64,000 nt of DNA from Neosynechococcus sphagnicola sy1 (GTDB lineage Bacteria; Cyanobacteriota; Cyanobacteriia; Neosynechococcales; Neosynechococcaceae). The notes under the pieces were generated by a model. That model saw nothing but the letters and a program-made list of their open reading frames with translations. It was not told the origin of the DNA and did not search any database. Where the stretch lies: contig NZ_JJML01000003.1 in NCBI RefSeq assembly GCF_000775285.1, positions 105,183-169,182 on the forward strand, read 5' to 3'. A program made the position numbers and the translations under genes. Every line of letters starts with the position of its first letter. Position 1 is the first letter of the stretch. Of this stretch, positions 29,791 through 39,870 are shown piece by piece.

Positions 29791-30878
29791 GCGACTCTAC
29801 CCCGTCCCCCGCCAGTGCGATTCCAGATTTTTTACGCGAGGTGATCACCGATCAGCCCCCCGCCAGCGATCGCGACGTTGCTGAGCAGGCAATTTTGGAT
29901 CTCAACGCTTCCATGATGCAATTTTATGATCAGTCCCTAGAGAAGTTTAAGCAAAATCTGCTCGATCGCGCCCCCGTCATTCTGGCCCTGTTTACCGGCG
30001 CAGGGGGGCAGATGATTCTGTATCGCCCTGGCCATGATCCTGAGGTGGCTCCACCGGTGCCGATCGTGTATCAGTTGGCCAAGTCAGTTGGCCACAGCAC
30101 CATGGCCATTTATCAGATTATATTTCCCTACTTGGCAAACCCAGCGGCCAATCCACTGTGGCGGCTCCCTCTAAGGTTGTATCGCACCCAAAACCAAATC
30201 GCCCTCGATAGCCTGGCGGCTTTGGACATTTCTGAAAATGACCGAGGGGTGCTGCGGGCTATTCTGGAACGCAATCTGACATTTATGGATACCTGTCTTG
30301 AGCAGGGAACCTATAGCTATGAAGCGGCAGAGACATTCATCCGTGACTGTGCCCCCTACTCGATCAAAACGATTGATATTGGCTCATCTGCCCAGGTCGG
30401 ACATTGGATGAAGGTGGTCGAAGACTGGAAGCGGCAATTGGGCCCAGACTGGCAGCACACCTACGCTTTGAGTAATACGCTTTACGTGACACGCCAAAAT
30501 AACATTTTGTTCTCCGTCCTAGTTCAGTTCATGGGCACTGAAACCATGGGCGATCGACTGTTGTTAATTGAGACTGCCGAATTTGAAACCACCCCCGCCA
30601 AGATGCTGGATGTCCTCACCCGCATCATCGCCGATCGCGCTGTGGGTATGGTGTTCTTCCGCAACTACTTTGCTATGGATGTGGAATTGCTTGGCGGTGG
30701 CGGTCGCAGGGCGATCGAGTTTGAAATGAACCAACGCGGGTTGCCGCCCCTATTGCCCACCTTAGCGCCATTCCGTTCCAATGCCTGGCCCTGGAAAACC
30801 GACCCGACCCAGGGCGAGGGGCCGGCTACGTTAGAAGATATACCCCAGTGGGCTAATAGTCGCTGTCCTTTTCATTAA
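29787..30878 (+). CDS. unrecognised 363-residue protein between deaminase relic and XdhC
   Basis: I do not recognise the family. The protein is soluble, mixed alpha/beta, with no signal peptide or membrane span. Notable stretches are the helical DVAEQAILDLNASMMQFYDQSLEKFKQNL, then ILALFTGAGGQMILYRPGHDP, VVEDWKRQLGPDWQHTYALSNTLYVTRQ and FFRNYFAMDVELLGGGGRRAIEFEMNQRG. The last 20 residues include WANSRCPFH. Codon use matches the neighbours and the start is ATGA-coupled. Its position between an XDH-like enzyme and its XdhC factor suggests a purine or molybdoenzyme function (inference only). Confidence 0.8.
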   Translation: MSDSTPSPASAIPDFLREVITDQPPASDRDVAEQAILDLNASMMQFYDQSLEKFKQNLLDRAPVILALFTGAGGQMILYRPGHDPEVAPPVPIVYQLAKSVGHSTMAIYQIIFPYLANPAANPLWRLPLRLYRTQNQIALDSLAALDISENDRGVLRAILERNLTFMDTCLEQGTYSYEAAETFIRDCAPYSIKTIDIGSSAQVGHWMKVVEDWKRQLGPDWQHTYALSNTLYVTRQNNILFSVLVQFMGTETMGDRLLLIETAEFETTPAKMLDVLTRIIADRAVGMVFFRNYFAMDVELLGGGGRRAIEFEMNQRGLPPLLPTLAPFRSNAWPWKTDPTQGEGPATLEDIPQWANSRCPFH

Positions 30879-30920
30879 GTCATGTTACGTAGAACCGGAA
30901 CTGCCTCTCATCCCCCCACA

Positions 30921-30942
30921 CCTACTCCCCATGGGGAGTAGG
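30921..30942. repeat. 22-bp perfect palindrome downstream of the unknown gene
   Basis: CCTACTCCCC followed by AT and GGGGAGTAGG is self-complementary over 22 bases and is followed by AAAAGTTTTCTCTT. It may be the terminator of the xdh-like operon, or a copy of a C/G-rich dispersed cyanobacterial repeat. The matching GGGTGAGGG... segment lies about 60 bases on. Confidence 0.55.
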
Positions 30943-31120
30943 AAAAGTTTTCTCTTGTCCTCTCTGCCATTCTGTTTTCTCGTTCTGTGAAAGGCTAGGG
31001 TGAGGGCTTCAAACTTATCCGCGTAACATGAGTCATGAATTAAATTGCCCTGGCTCGATCACCGTTTTTGCCTAACACTCTCCCCATGATCTGATCAGGA
31101 TTTTTTTAGCAGATGACTTG

Positions 31121-32106
31121 ATGACGACCCTCGATTTTTATCGACAATTAGCCCAAAACTTGATCCAAACTGCGGTGGTTGTAGCCACGGTCAGTCGGGT
31201 GAGTGGATCAGTACCAAGGGAGGTGGGGGCCAAGATGATCATCTTTGGACAAGGTGACACCCATGGCACAATTGGCGGAGGGGCGGGGGAAGCCAAGGTG
31301 ATTCAGCAAGCGATGGGAGTGCTCTCGACCGGGATTGCCCAGCCGGTAGAGATTGACCTATCGGGTGCGCCCCAGCGGCCAACCGAAGGCATTTGTGGCG
31401 GACAGATGCAGGTTTGGCTGGCCCCTTGGAGCGGCATAGCTGCGATCGCCCTAGTCCGTAAAATTTTGGCAGCCCTAGAAGCAGGCGAATCGGCTATTTT
31501 AGTCACCCCTTTAACCACCACTCAGAGGCCGTACTTGGTGGCAGTCCCGCCTCCACCTTCCCCCGATGCCTTGGTCGAAATCTTAACCCCGCCCCCACCC
31601 TGTTAATTGTAGGTGCCGGCCATGTGGGTGAACAGGTCGCAAAAGTTGCCGATCAAATTGGATTTCAAATCGCTATCCAAGACGATCGCCCCCAGTGGGC
31701 CGATCCCGATCGATATCCCAAAAACAGTCAGATTTTTGATGCCATCCCCATGGCGATCGCGCACCTGGCCGATCAGTCTCAACTTTATGCGGCCCTGGTC
31801 ACCCGAGGTTATTCCTACGATTTGGCCGCGCTGACGGCGTTAATTCAACGGCCGATTCCCTGTATTTACATTGGAATGATTGGCAGTGAACAGCGCATTC
31901 GGCAAGTTTACCAATCTCTCAAAAAAGCAGGCATCTCCCCCCAATATTTGCAATCCATTTTTGCCCCAATCGGGTTGGATATTGGTGCCCTGACCCCAGC
32001 AGAAATTGCAGTTAGTATTGCAGCAGAACTAATCTGGGTGCGGCGAGGAGGCAGCGGCCGTCCCCTTCGCGATCACATCCCAGAGCAGCATAAGCCTAGC
32101 GTTTGA
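31121..32106 (+). CDS. XdhC/CoxI-family molybdoenzyme maturation factor, one frameshift
   Basis: XdhC binds Mo cofactor and supports its sulfuration before insertion into XDH-type enzymes. The N-terminal XdhC domain has SRVSGSVPREVGAKMIIFGQ, HGTIGGGAGEAKVI and EGICGGQMQVWLAP. The C-terminal Rossmann domain has LLIVGAGHVGEQVAKVAD and CIYIGMIGS, then IGLDIGALTPAEIAVSIAAE. The frames join in a C-rich run (about 31587-31600), where dropping one base makes the protein continuous at about 328 residues. It lies 242 bases after the unknown gene in the same direction. Gene and context support the molybdoenzyme call. Confidence 0.87.
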
Positions 32107-32149
32107 CCAGACGACGGGCAGTAGCCGCTGCAAATGCCTCATAGAGGGA

Positions 32150-32198
32150 GGCTAGTTTGTATTTGAGGCTATAAAGCCTACCCTTTTAAAACGTCCTC
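32150..32198. repeat. partial copy of the GAGGATGTTTTAAAAG repeat
   Basis: The minus strand reads GAGGACGTTTTAAAAGGGT and then GCCTCAAATAC. It matches the left half of the MITE at 8285 with few mismatches. No second end is visible. Confidence 0.65.
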
Positions 32199-32343
32199 GC
32201 AGGCGTTGCAAAAGGCCCAACAACGCCTGCGAAACTTAAACCAAAATGATATTCAAGAGCTAAAAAATCTCCGACAGCAGGTTCGACAAAAGCTTAACCA
32301 AACCCATGACCCAGCCCAGAAAAAGCACTACAAAGCCGAATAG
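32199..32343 (+). pseudogene. short open fragment of unknown origin
   Basis: The plus strand reads ALQKAQQRLRNLNQNDIQ and ends VRQKLNQTHDPAQKKHYKAE before a stop. This is a helical C-terminal piece without a start codon, immediately adjoining the repeat copy at 32150-32198. It may be the tail of a gene cut by that insertion. I cannot name the family. Confidence 0.35.
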
Positions 32344-32465
32344 AAGTACCCCTGCTGTCCCGATGCTCCGACGGCGGTCTTGGAACAACACCGATCTTAG
32401 GAATTGCCCTTTCCCAAAACGATTGCATTAGGCTAGGATATGTGCCCCTTCATTGATCAACCAAG

Positions 32466-33854
32466 ATGATGCGACGGATTGCAGATGTACTCAAGCAGGG
32501 CCAGCCCGATGAAGCCATAGAAGTTCAGGGCTGGGTTCGGACCAAACGGGAATCTAAGGGATTTTCCTTTCTCGAAATCAATGATGGGTCGGCCTTAGCA
32601 AATCTCCAAGTGGTGTTCCCTGAGCAACTGCCCAACTATGTCGATCTGATCAAGCGGCTCAACACCGGGGCCTCTCTCCAAGTCGCAGGAGTGTTGGTCG
32701 CCTCTCCAGGAAAAGGCCAACGCATCGAACTCAAGGCAGCAACAGTCACCCTTTACGGTGAAGCCGATCCAGACAGCTACCCACTGCAAAAGAAGCGTCA
32801 CTCCTTTGAGTTTTTACGTACCCTGGGTCACCTTCGCCCCCGTACCAATACCTTAGGTGCTGTCTTTCGCGTCCGCAATGCCTGTGCGACAGCGATTCAT
32901 CAGTTCTTTCAACAACGGGGCTTTCTCTGGGTGCATACCCCGATCATCACCACCAGTGATTGTGAAGGTGCGGGGGAAATGTTTACCGTTACCAGTCTCG
33001 ATCTGAAGCAAGTACCCCAAACTGAGACTCAAGGGGTGGACTACAGCCAGGACTTTTTTGGCAGACCTGCCTATCTAACGGTCAGTGGCCAGCTCGAAGC
33101 CGAGATTATGGCCTTGGCTTTCACGAATGTTTATACCTTTGGCCCCACTTTCCGCGCCGAGAACTCAAATACCTCCCGACACCTGGCAGAGTTCTGGATG
33201 GTGGAGCCAGAAATGGCCTTCTGCGATCTAGAGGGGGATATGGATCTAGCCGAGGCGTTTTTGAAATATGTGTTTCAGTACGTGCTGGAACACTGCTCAG
33301 AGGATATGGCCTTTTTCAACACCCGGATTGATAACTCGGTGCTAGCCACCGCTGAGAATATTGTCAGCCATGAGTTTGTCCGGCTCACCTACACCGAGGC
33401 GATCGCCCAACTGCAAAAGAGCGATCGCAGCTTTGAATATGCCGTTGAGTGGGGGCTAGATCTCCAGTCGGAGCATGAACGCTACCTGGCGGAGGAATTG
33501 TTTCAAAAACCCGTGATCGTCACCGACTATCCAGCTCAGATTAAGGCTTTTTATATGCGTCTCAGTGAGGATGGCCAGACAGTGCGGGCCATGGATATTC
33601 TGGCTCCTAAAATTGGCGAAATCATTGGAGGTTCCCAGCGGGAAGAACGTCTGGAGGTGCTGGAACAGCGGATTCGGGCGCAGGGACTCGACCCAGCCAT
33701 TTACTGGTGGTATCTGGATCTGCGACGCTACGGCACGGTCCCCCACGCGGGGTTTGGCTTAGGCTTTGAACGGTTGGTGCAGTTCATGACCGGGATGACG
33801 AATATTCGGGATGTGATTCCCTTTCCCCGCAGCCCCCTGAATGCAGAGTTTTAA
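32466..33854 (+). CDS. asnS: asparaginyl-tRNA synthetase
   Basis: A class IIb aminoacyl-tRNA synthetase. The N-terminal OB fold is [22 protein letters not shown]. Motif 2 is [24 protein letters not shown] and motif 3 [16 protein letters not shown]. The 462-residue length is normal and no frameshift is seen. The N-terminal Met is ATG 32466 or the next codon. The intergenic region upstream carries the repeat and fragment described separately. Confidence 0.97.
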   Translation: MMRRIADVLKQGQPDEAIEVQGWVRTKRESKGFSFLEINDGSALANLQVVFPEQLPNYVDLIKRLNTGASLQVAGVLVASPGKGQRIELKAATVTLYGEADPDSYPLQKKRHSFEFLRTLGHLRPRTNTLGAVFRVRNACATAIHQFFQQRGFLWVHTPIITTSDCEGAGEMFTVTSLDLKQVPQTETQGVDYSQDFFGRPAYLTVSGQLEAEIMALAFTNVYTFGPTFRAENSNTSRHLAEFWMVEPEMAFCDLEGDMDLAEAFLKYVFQYVLEHCSEDMAFFNTRIDNSVLATAENIVSHEFVRLTYTEAIAQLQKSDRSFEYAVEWGLDLQSEHERYLAEELFQKPVIVTDYPAQIKAFYMRLSEDGQTVRAMDILAPKIGEIIGGSQREERLEVLEQRIRAQGLDPAIYWWYLDLRRYGTVPHAGFGLGFERLVQFMTGMTNIRDVIPFPRSPLNAEF

Positions 33855-33929
33855 CCCACAATTCCCCCAGGGCACCAGGGGATTGCCAGCAGCGTTAGAC
33901 TGGGTAACTGAATCCCTGAACGTTAACGC

Positions 33930-35881
33930 ATGGCTCTTTTGACGCTGCGATCGCTGAAAAAAGACTTTGGCATCAAAGAAATCCTACGGGATGCCAGCTT
34001 CAGCCTGGATGAAGGCGACAAGGTGGGATTGATTGGCACCAATGGCTCTGGCAAATCCACCTTATTAAAGATGATGGCCCGCCTGGAGCCCATTGATGGC
34101 GGCGATCTATGGGTGAATTCAGGTGCCAAAATTGTCTATCTGCCGCAACAACCCGATCTCGACAACCAGCGCACGGTCTTAGAACAAGTGTTTGCTGACA
34201 GTGGCGACCAAATGGCCTTAGTACGGGAATATGAGGAGCTGTCGAATCAACTGGCCCATGGGCAGGGAGATGCGACGACGCTGATGGCTCAACTGTCGAG
34301 GGTGTCTCAACGGATGGAAGTTGAGGGCGCTTGGGAACTGGAAACCAATGCCAAAATCATTCTCACCAAGCTAGGTATTGAGGACTTCGAAGCTCGGATT
34401 GGAGATTTATCGGGGGGCTATCGCAAACGCATTGCCCTGGCCACAGCTCTGCTAGCAGCTCCAGATGTGCTGTTAATGGATGAACCAACGAACCATTTAG
34501 ATGCCCTCTCGGTGGAGTGGCTACAGAGTTACTTGCATCGCTATCGAGGGGCATTGCTGCTAATCACCCACGATCGCTACTTTTTAGATCGGGTAACAAA
34601 TCGGATTCTGGAAATTGATCGGGGGGAGCTTTACGCCTACTCCGGCAACTATGCCTATTATCTAGAGAAAAAACGCCGCCGCTGAGGAGGTTGCGGTTAG
34701 TAACCAACGCAAACATGCGGGGGTATTGCGACGGGAGCTAGAATGGCTGAAACGAGGCCCTAAGGCCCGTAGTACCAAACAAAAGGCCAGAATCGATCGC
34801 ATTCGAGACATGCAAACCCAGGAATTTAAATCAGTCCAGGGGAAGGTTGACATTTCTACGGTTGGACGACGTATTGGCAAGAAAGTCATTGAGTTAACCA
34901 ACCTTTGTAAGGGTTACAGTGTTCAAATGCCCGAAGGGGGGGTATGGTCAAAGGACGCTGATTAAAGACTTCACCTACAGCTTTAATCCTGAAGATCGGA
35001 TTGGCATTATTGGTCCCAATGGGGTAGGTAAATCGACCCTGATGGATATGATCACGGGGAGAATTCAGCCCGACTCCGGCACCGTTGAAATTGGTTCCAC
35101 GATTCATATTGGCTATTTTGACCAACACTCGGATGATCTGGCTCCCCATGACAATTTAAGAGTTATTGACTACCTCAAAAGTGTTGCAGAATTAGTCAAA
35201 ATTGCCGATGGTAGCATTATTACTGCCTCTCAAATGCTAGAGCGTTTCCTGTTCCCAGCCAACCAACAGTATGCCCCCATCCACAAACTCTCTGGAGGTG
35301 AAAAGCGGCGACTATTTTTGTTGCGAGTGCTGATGAGTGCCCCCAACGTATTAATTTTAGATGAACCCACCAATGATCTAGATGTCCAAACCCTCGGGGT
35401 GCTTGAAGAGTATTTAGAAGATTTTAATGGTTGTGTGATTGTGGTTTCTCACGATCGTTATTTTCTCGATCGCACCATTGATACCATTTTTGCCTTTGAG
35501 CCAGATGGCAGCCTCCGCCAGTATCCTGGAAACTATTCCGTTTATCTAGATTACAAACAAGCAGAAGAAATCGCGGCAGCAAAACGCTTGACAGCAGAAG
35601 CTCAGCTGTCAAAGCTACCCTCCGAGACCCCTGTATCCTCACCAACTACTGAGACGAAGTCTCGTAAACTTTCCTTCAAAGAAAAGCGGGAATATGAGAC
35701 CCTCGAAGCTCAAATTCCTCAAATGGAAGCAGAAAAAGAGGCTCTAGAGAAGCTGCTCTATCATCATCCTCCCAGCGGTTTCAGCGAAGTCCAAAAACTA
35801 TCAGAGCGGCTCACAACCTTGAGTCAAGCAATTGATACTGCCACCGATCGCTGGTTAGAACTGGCCGAACGTCAAGATTAA
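33930..35881 (+). CDS. ABC-F family ATPase (Uup/EttA-like), two frameshifts
   Basis: A soluble twin-ATPase of the ABC-F group, which act on ribosomes or DNA-associated processes. ABC1 has GTNGSGKSTLLKM (Walker A), LSGGYRKRIALATALL and LLMDEPTNHLD. ABC2 has GPNGVGKSTLMDM, LSGGEKRRLFLLRVLM and LILDEPTNDLD. The C-terminal coiled coil (KLSFKEKREYETLEAQIPQ, MEAEKEALEKLL) is as in Uup. Two frame changes lie in homopolymers: A6 at 34668-34673 (restoring EKNAAAEEVAVSNQRKHA) and G7 at 34936-34942 (restoring GYGQRTLIKDF). Corrected length is about 650 residues. Confidence 0.9.
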
Positions 35882-35944
35882 GGGAATCTAGCCACAAGTG
35901 TTACCTTGAATGTAGTCAAACATTTAAGGCAGATTGAGGCATAA

Positions 35945-36604
35945 ATGAAAGCATTGGTAGCAGGAGCAACGGGTGAAACCGGTCGTCGCATTGTGCAAGT
36001 ATTGGTGCAGCGACAGATTCCGGTGCGGGCACTGGTGCGAGATCTCGCACCAGCTCAGACAATTTTGCCCCCAGAAGCTGAACTTGTAGTGGGCAATGTC
36101 TTAGACCCGAAAAGCTTGGCTGCTGCGCTCACCGACTGTACGGTTCTACTATGTGCCACAGGTGCCCGCCCCAGCTTTGATCCCACTGGCCCTTATCTAG
36201 TGGACTACGAAGGCACCAAAAACTTGGTGGATGCAGCCAAAACCGCTGGCATTGTCCACTTTGTTTTTGTTTCATCCCTGTGCGTGTCGCAACTTTTCCA
36301 TCCCCTCAACTTATTCTGGCTGATTCTGGTCTGGAAAAAGCAAGCGGAGGAGTATCTCCAGAAGAGTGGGCTGGCCTATACGATCGTGCGACCGGGGGGA
36401 CTCAAAAATGAAGATAGTTCCCTGCCCTTAGTGATCGGTCAGGCTGACACCCTCTTTGAAGGCAGTGTCCCCCGTGCCAAAGTCGCGCAAGTCTGTGTTG
36501 AAGCCCTCTTGCAGCCGGCAGCTCGGAACAAAATTGTGGAAATCGTTGCCCAAGCGGATGCACCTGAAAAGCCTTTGACTGAATTATTCGCCAGTGTGGC
36601 TTGA
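35945..36604 (+). CDS. NAD(P)-binding atypical SDR protein
   Basis: A 219-residue Rossmann-fold protein with GATGETG at residues 7-13 for dinucleotide binding, ALVRDLAPAQTILPPEAELVVGNVLD and the later YTIVRPGGLKN. It lacks a clear YxxxK catalytic pair, as in the Ycf39/Tic62/NmrA-like atypical group. In cyanobacteria such proteins take part in chlorophyll or photosystem assembly or act as redox-sensing scaffolds; which applies here is unknown. Confidence 0.85.
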   Translation: MKALVAGATGETGRRIVQVLVQRQIPVRALVRDLAPAQTILPPEAELVVGNVLDPKSLAAALTDCTVLLCATGARPSFDPTGPYLVDYEGTKNLVDAAKTAGIVHFVFVSSLCVSQLFHPLNLFWLILVWKKQAEEYLQKSGLAYTIVRPGGLKNEDSSLPLVIGQADTLFEGSVPRAKVAQVCVEALLQPAARNKIVEIVAQADAPEKPLTELFASVA

Positions 36605-36737
36605 GCCATCGCTGGTCTGGGCTAGCTGTTCCTGGGATGCTCTGGCTTAGATCTAGCGAGAGGTTCGACCTATTGTTGGTTGCCTCTATCAAATAGCTAG
36701 CACAGTAGGGTAAGATGAAAGACGTTGCTTAAAATTA

Positions 36738-36809
36738 GGGTCGCTAACTCAACGGTAGAGTACTCGGCTTTTAACCGATTAGTTCCGGGTTCGAATCCCG
36801 GGCGACCCA
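36738..36809 (+). tRNA. trnK: tRNA-Lys (anticodon TTT)
   Basis: The 72-base gene has acceptor stem GGGTCGC/GCGACCC with discriminator A, D-arm ACTC...GAGT, anticodon loop CTTTTAA (anticodon TTT) and T-arm CCGGGTTCGAATCCCGG. CCA is not encoded. It is nearly the same as plastid trnK, which supports the cyanobacterial origin. 36810-37080 downstream holds no gene I can support. Confidence 0.97.
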
Positions 36810-37080
36810 TAAGCTTGACTTGATTGGCGATCGCGCCTTGTTAGGCTCAGATTGCCCACCGCTGCTGAAACCGATCAGGATTTGAAATTTGGGGAGTCAA
36901 CCGCGGGAAGCATCCCATTCTGACGCGGTCGCCCACGGCATTGAAGCCCACGAATCCTTGTTGATCACCTATGAAGCAACTGGAGAAATTTTGCCAGAAC
37001 CCAATCCGCTGATGTGATGACGTCTGACCTAGCATCTATCCTACCAATCGGGGTAAGTAATGTTATCACCTGACAAAAAT

Positions 37081-37635
37081 CTAATTTAAGCCTCCTGAGA
37101 GGATAATTTGAACGTCATCTAACGCACAGGCTCTGCCAAAAACCTTCTCTACTTCTGATGTCCGTATGTAGCGAAATTTAAAGTTTCCATCGGCTCTACC
37201 AAGTTTCGTATAAGCCCAGGTTGATCCAGCCATTTTTGAACTTATTGTTTGACTGATTACTGGCTTCCAAAATTTGCCATCCTGGGAAATTTCAATATTT
37301 ACTTTGTCAATACAGCCAGATTTTGATCCGATTTGAACCTTGGCTTCTATGGCCGAAGTTGTAATGACTTTACCCAAATCCCATCTGATTTCAATCACAT
37401 CCCAATGCGTAGGTCTACCCTTTGGTCTTCCATGGGCGTATGTCCATGCACCATCTTTTTTCCTTAGATTAATTCTGATTAATTCATTAGTTTCTTGCTC
37501 TAGGTTTCCACAAACAATTTTGCCAGTATCGGTAACGATACAATTTAACTGAGCTTGACTGGAATGAGTCAAAAATAAGCCCATCATTGATAAGACAGAG
37601 AAAGCGTGTGAACAATGAACAAAACTTGATTTCAT
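37081..37635 (-). CDS. secreted protein with F5/8-type C (galactose-binding-like) fold
   Basis: A 184-residue exported protein. The N-terminal 30 residues form a signal peptide (VLSMMGLFLTHSSQAQ, likely cut after the Ala-Gln region). The rest resembles discoidin/F5-8C sandwiches: IEIRWDLGKVITTSAIEAKV, NIEISQDGKFWKPVISQ and FKFRYIRTSEV. Five cysteines remain. Base composition is more AT-rich than its neighbours, hinting at transfer. The ligand is unknown. 37636-37983 upstream shows only promoter-type sequence. Confidence 0.68.
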   Translation of the reverse strand: MKSSFVHCSHAFSVLSMMGLFLTHSSQAQLNCIVTDTGKIVCGNLEQETNELIRINLRKKDGAWTYAHGRPKGRPTHWDVIEIRWDLGKVITTSAIEAKVQIGSKSGCIDKVNIEISQDGKFWKPVISQTISSKMAGSTWAYTKLGRADGNFKFRYIRTSEVEKVFGRACALDDVQIILSGGLN

Positions 37636-37983
37636 GAGCTAGGTATCATCTGACCTTCTGCATTTGGATTGAGACTCAAGATCTAACTCATCGTATGCCT
37701 CGGTGAGTCCCTCTCTCCCATTGATCTTGGCAAGAAATGCCCTGTGGTCATGGGCAACGGGATTTTACTTTAGTTGATCCAGCTTACAACTCCTTGAGAA
37801 GCTGACGTATCAACTTCAGCTCCCGATCAGGTTGTGGCTGAGTTTTATGGAAGGACTCGATTCCAAACACCTTTGCTAGGGTTGGCAAACACACTGGTTA
37901 GACTCAAGAGCTGGCTATTTAGTCCGTTGCGTCCCTGCACCCCTTAGAATGGCTGCTAGCAGCATAAAATTATCTCTTCTCCT

Positions 37984-38334
37984 ATGAGCCAGACCGCAGA
38001 CACCCTCTTTAGCAAAATTATCCGTCGGGAATTGCCATCTGAGATTATCTACGAAGACAACCTGGCGATCGCCTTCAAAGATATCAATCCCCAAGCGCCC
38101 GTCCACATCCTGGTGGTTCCCAAAACCGTGATTCCCCAACTCTCAGATGCCGAATCCCAAGATCACGCTCTCATGGGACATCTGCTGCTGACCGTGAAGC
38201 GGGTTGCCGCCCAAGTCGGACTGACCAATGGCTACCGAGTTGTGATTAACAATGGCGAAGATGGGGGACAAACCGTGCCCCACCTGCATTTACACATTCT
38301 AGGGGGACGGTTCCTAAAGTGGCCGCCTGGTTGA
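37984..38334 (+). CDS. HIT-family nucleotide hydrolase (Hint-like)
   Basis: A 116-residue histidine-triad protein with [33 protein letters not shown] and the active-site HLHLHILGG (H-x-H-x-H), ending WPPG. The length is exactly that of Hint/PKCI proteins, which cleave AMP from phosphoramidates. No frameshift is needed. recR follows about 70 bases downstream on the same strand. Confidence 0.94.
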   Translation: MSQTADTLFSKIIRRELPSEIIYEDNLAIAFKDINPQAPVHILVVPKTVIPQLSDAESQDHALMGHLLLTVKRVAAQVGLTNGYRVVINNGEDGGQTVPHLHLHILGGRFLKWPPG

Positions 38335-38395
38335 ATGGCGCAGGTCTCTGCATCGAGCATCCCCCTGCTCCCCTGACTCGCATTCCATTACATTT

Positions 38396-38410
38396 GGAGG
38401 TAAGCCAACG
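38396..38410 (+). promoter_or_regulatory. RBS and apparent ACG start of recR
   Basis: GGAGG at 38396-38400 is followed after seven bases by ACG (38408-38410), where an ATG would be expected from family N-termini. No ATG, GTG or TTG is in frame before the conserved [17 protein letters not shown]. Confidence 0.55.
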
Positions 38411-39004
38411 GTTTACGCACGCCCCCTTGCTCGCCTGATCGAGCAATTTCAACGTCTACCGGGCATCGGCCCCAAAACAGCTCAACGGCTGGCCTTACAT
38501 ATTCTCAAGCGCCCGGAGACCGAGGTACAGGCGCTGGCTCAAGCCCTGTTGGATGCCAAGCAACAGATCGGGCAATGCAGCATTTGCTTCCACCTCTCAG
38601 CAGAACCTGTCTGTGAAATTTGTCGCGCCCCTAGCCGTGATCCGGCCACCATCTGTGTGGTTGCAGATTCCCGCGATGTTATTGCCCTTGAGAAAACCCG
38701 GGAGTACCGAGGACACTATCATGTGCTGGGGGGCGTGATCTCCCCCATGGATGGGGTGGGGCCAGATCAGCTTGCCATTAAACCCTTACTGCGGCGAGTG
38801 GCTCAGCAATCAATTGCTGAGGTTATTCTGGCGATTAGCCCAACCGTAGAGGGGGAAACCACCACCCTGTATGTGGGGCATCTACTTAAATCTTTTACCC
38901 GCGTCACCCGCATTGCCTTTGGATTACCTGTAGGCGGTGACCTGGAGTACGCGGATGAAGTCACCTTGGCTCGGGCGCTGGAAGGTCGGCGAGAGCTACA
39001 TTAG
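38408..39004 (+). CDS. recR: recombination mediator RecR
   Basis: RecR acts with RecF/RecO in loading RecA at gaps. The protein reads [20 protein letters not shown], then [12 protein letters not shown] (helix-hairpin-helix), zinc finger [16 protein letters not shown], then the Toprim domain [18 protein letters not shown] and [12 protein letters not shown]. About 198 residues, normal length. The start is problematic: the position after a good GGAGG is ACG, which is either a rare start codon or a T-to-C error of ATG. The first conventional start codon is well inside the protein (TTG 38549). Confidence 0.9.
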   Translation, partial: TVYARPLARLIEQFQRLPGIGPKTAQRLALHILKRPETEVQALAQALLDAKQQIGQCSICFHLSAEPVCEICRAPSRDPATICVVADSRDVIALEKTREYRGHYHVLGGVISPMDGVGPDQLAIKPLLRRVAQQSIAEVILAISPTVEGETTTLYVGHLLKSFTRVTRIAFGLPVGGDLEYADEVTLARALEGRRELH

Positions 39005-39006
39005 GG

Positions 39007-39564
39007 CTACTTCACTTTCTGTTTGAGGAAGGCCACAATCTGAGAAATTTGCTTCTTCAGCAAGGTAATTTCCGTCTGCATTTTCGCCACTTTTTCATTG
39101 AGGGCATGGACTTCTAGGGCCGAAGCAGCGGCAGCAGCGGCAGCAGCGGTACTTGCTGCCGTGACCATCGGTGCCCCTGGCGATCGCCGTCTGGCTTTGA
39201 CAATGGCAGCCTTGATGGCTTCGTTTAGATCCTTTTTCTCGAAGGGTTTTTCGATGAATTCAAAAAACTCGAAGGGTTCCGTTAGTTTTTCGGTTAGTTC
39301 TTCCTTGCGGCCTGACATCATGATCAACGGAATGCTCTGAAGTTCCGAATTATTCTGGATTTCTTGGTAGACTTCCCATCCACTCATCCGCGGCAAAAGA
39401 AAGTCCAACATAATCAAGTTGGGACGCTCCTGGCGAATGAGGTTCATCCCCTCAATGCCATCCTTTGCTTCTAGAACTTGGAAGTTGCCTTCCGGCAACA
39501 TATCCCGCACCATATTACGGATAACTCTACTGTCGTCGATAACCAGGATCTTGTCATTTGCCAC
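39007..39564 (-). CDS. single-domain response regulator with Ala-rich linker and coiled coil
   Basis: A 185-residue protein. The receiver domain (residues 1-125) has DD at 10-11, phospho-acceptor Asp54 in MLDFLLPRMSG, and Lys in FIEKPFEKKDL. Then come an alanine run of about 10 and a C-terminal coiled coil (EVHALNEKVAKMQTEITLLKKQISQIVAFLKQK). There is no DNA-binding domain, so output is by protein contact, perhaps oligomerisation. It is convergent with recR, only two bases from its stop. No partner histidine kinase is nearby. Confidence 0.87.
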   Translation of the reverse strand: MANDKILVIDDSRVIRNMVRDMLPEGNFQVLEAKDGIEGMNLIRQERPNLIMLDFLLPRMSGWEVYQEIQNNSELQSIPLIMMSGRKEELTEKLTEPFEFFEFIEKPFEKKDLNEAIKAAIVKARRRSPGAPMVTAASTAAAAAAAASALEVHALNEKVAKMQTEITLLKKQISQIVAFLKQKVK

Positions 39565-39870
39565 GGCGGACTCCTTTCATAGGACTGATGCGACTGCAAC
39601 CTTCAACGTAGGATTCACTCAATTGTCCGATGATTAAACTTTTAAACACGGTTCCCTTGGATGACCATAGACTTGAAGCTGAGGATCATAGCGAGAGGCA
39701 TGGCGTTTAAAAGTAGTGTGGCTGATGCTGCTAGGCGCTGGAGTCAGGCGTCGAAGCAATTAGAACACCGGGAACGCAGAGTCACCACCGCCTCTAAGAC
39801 TTGTATCATACAGACCTTTGGATGACCTGGGTAGTACTTCCAAGCACTGAATTTTGTCCCCAATACCCCC

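Noticed and set aside
36847..37035. 62-codon minus-strand frame after tRNA-Lys
   Set aside because: No start signal or family pattern; could be the tail of a lost gene, but I cannot support it.
37984..38334. Suspected frameshift at the end of the HIT gene
   Set aside because: The C-terminus [13 protein letters not shown] is the normal end of Hint-type proteins, so the gene is complete.
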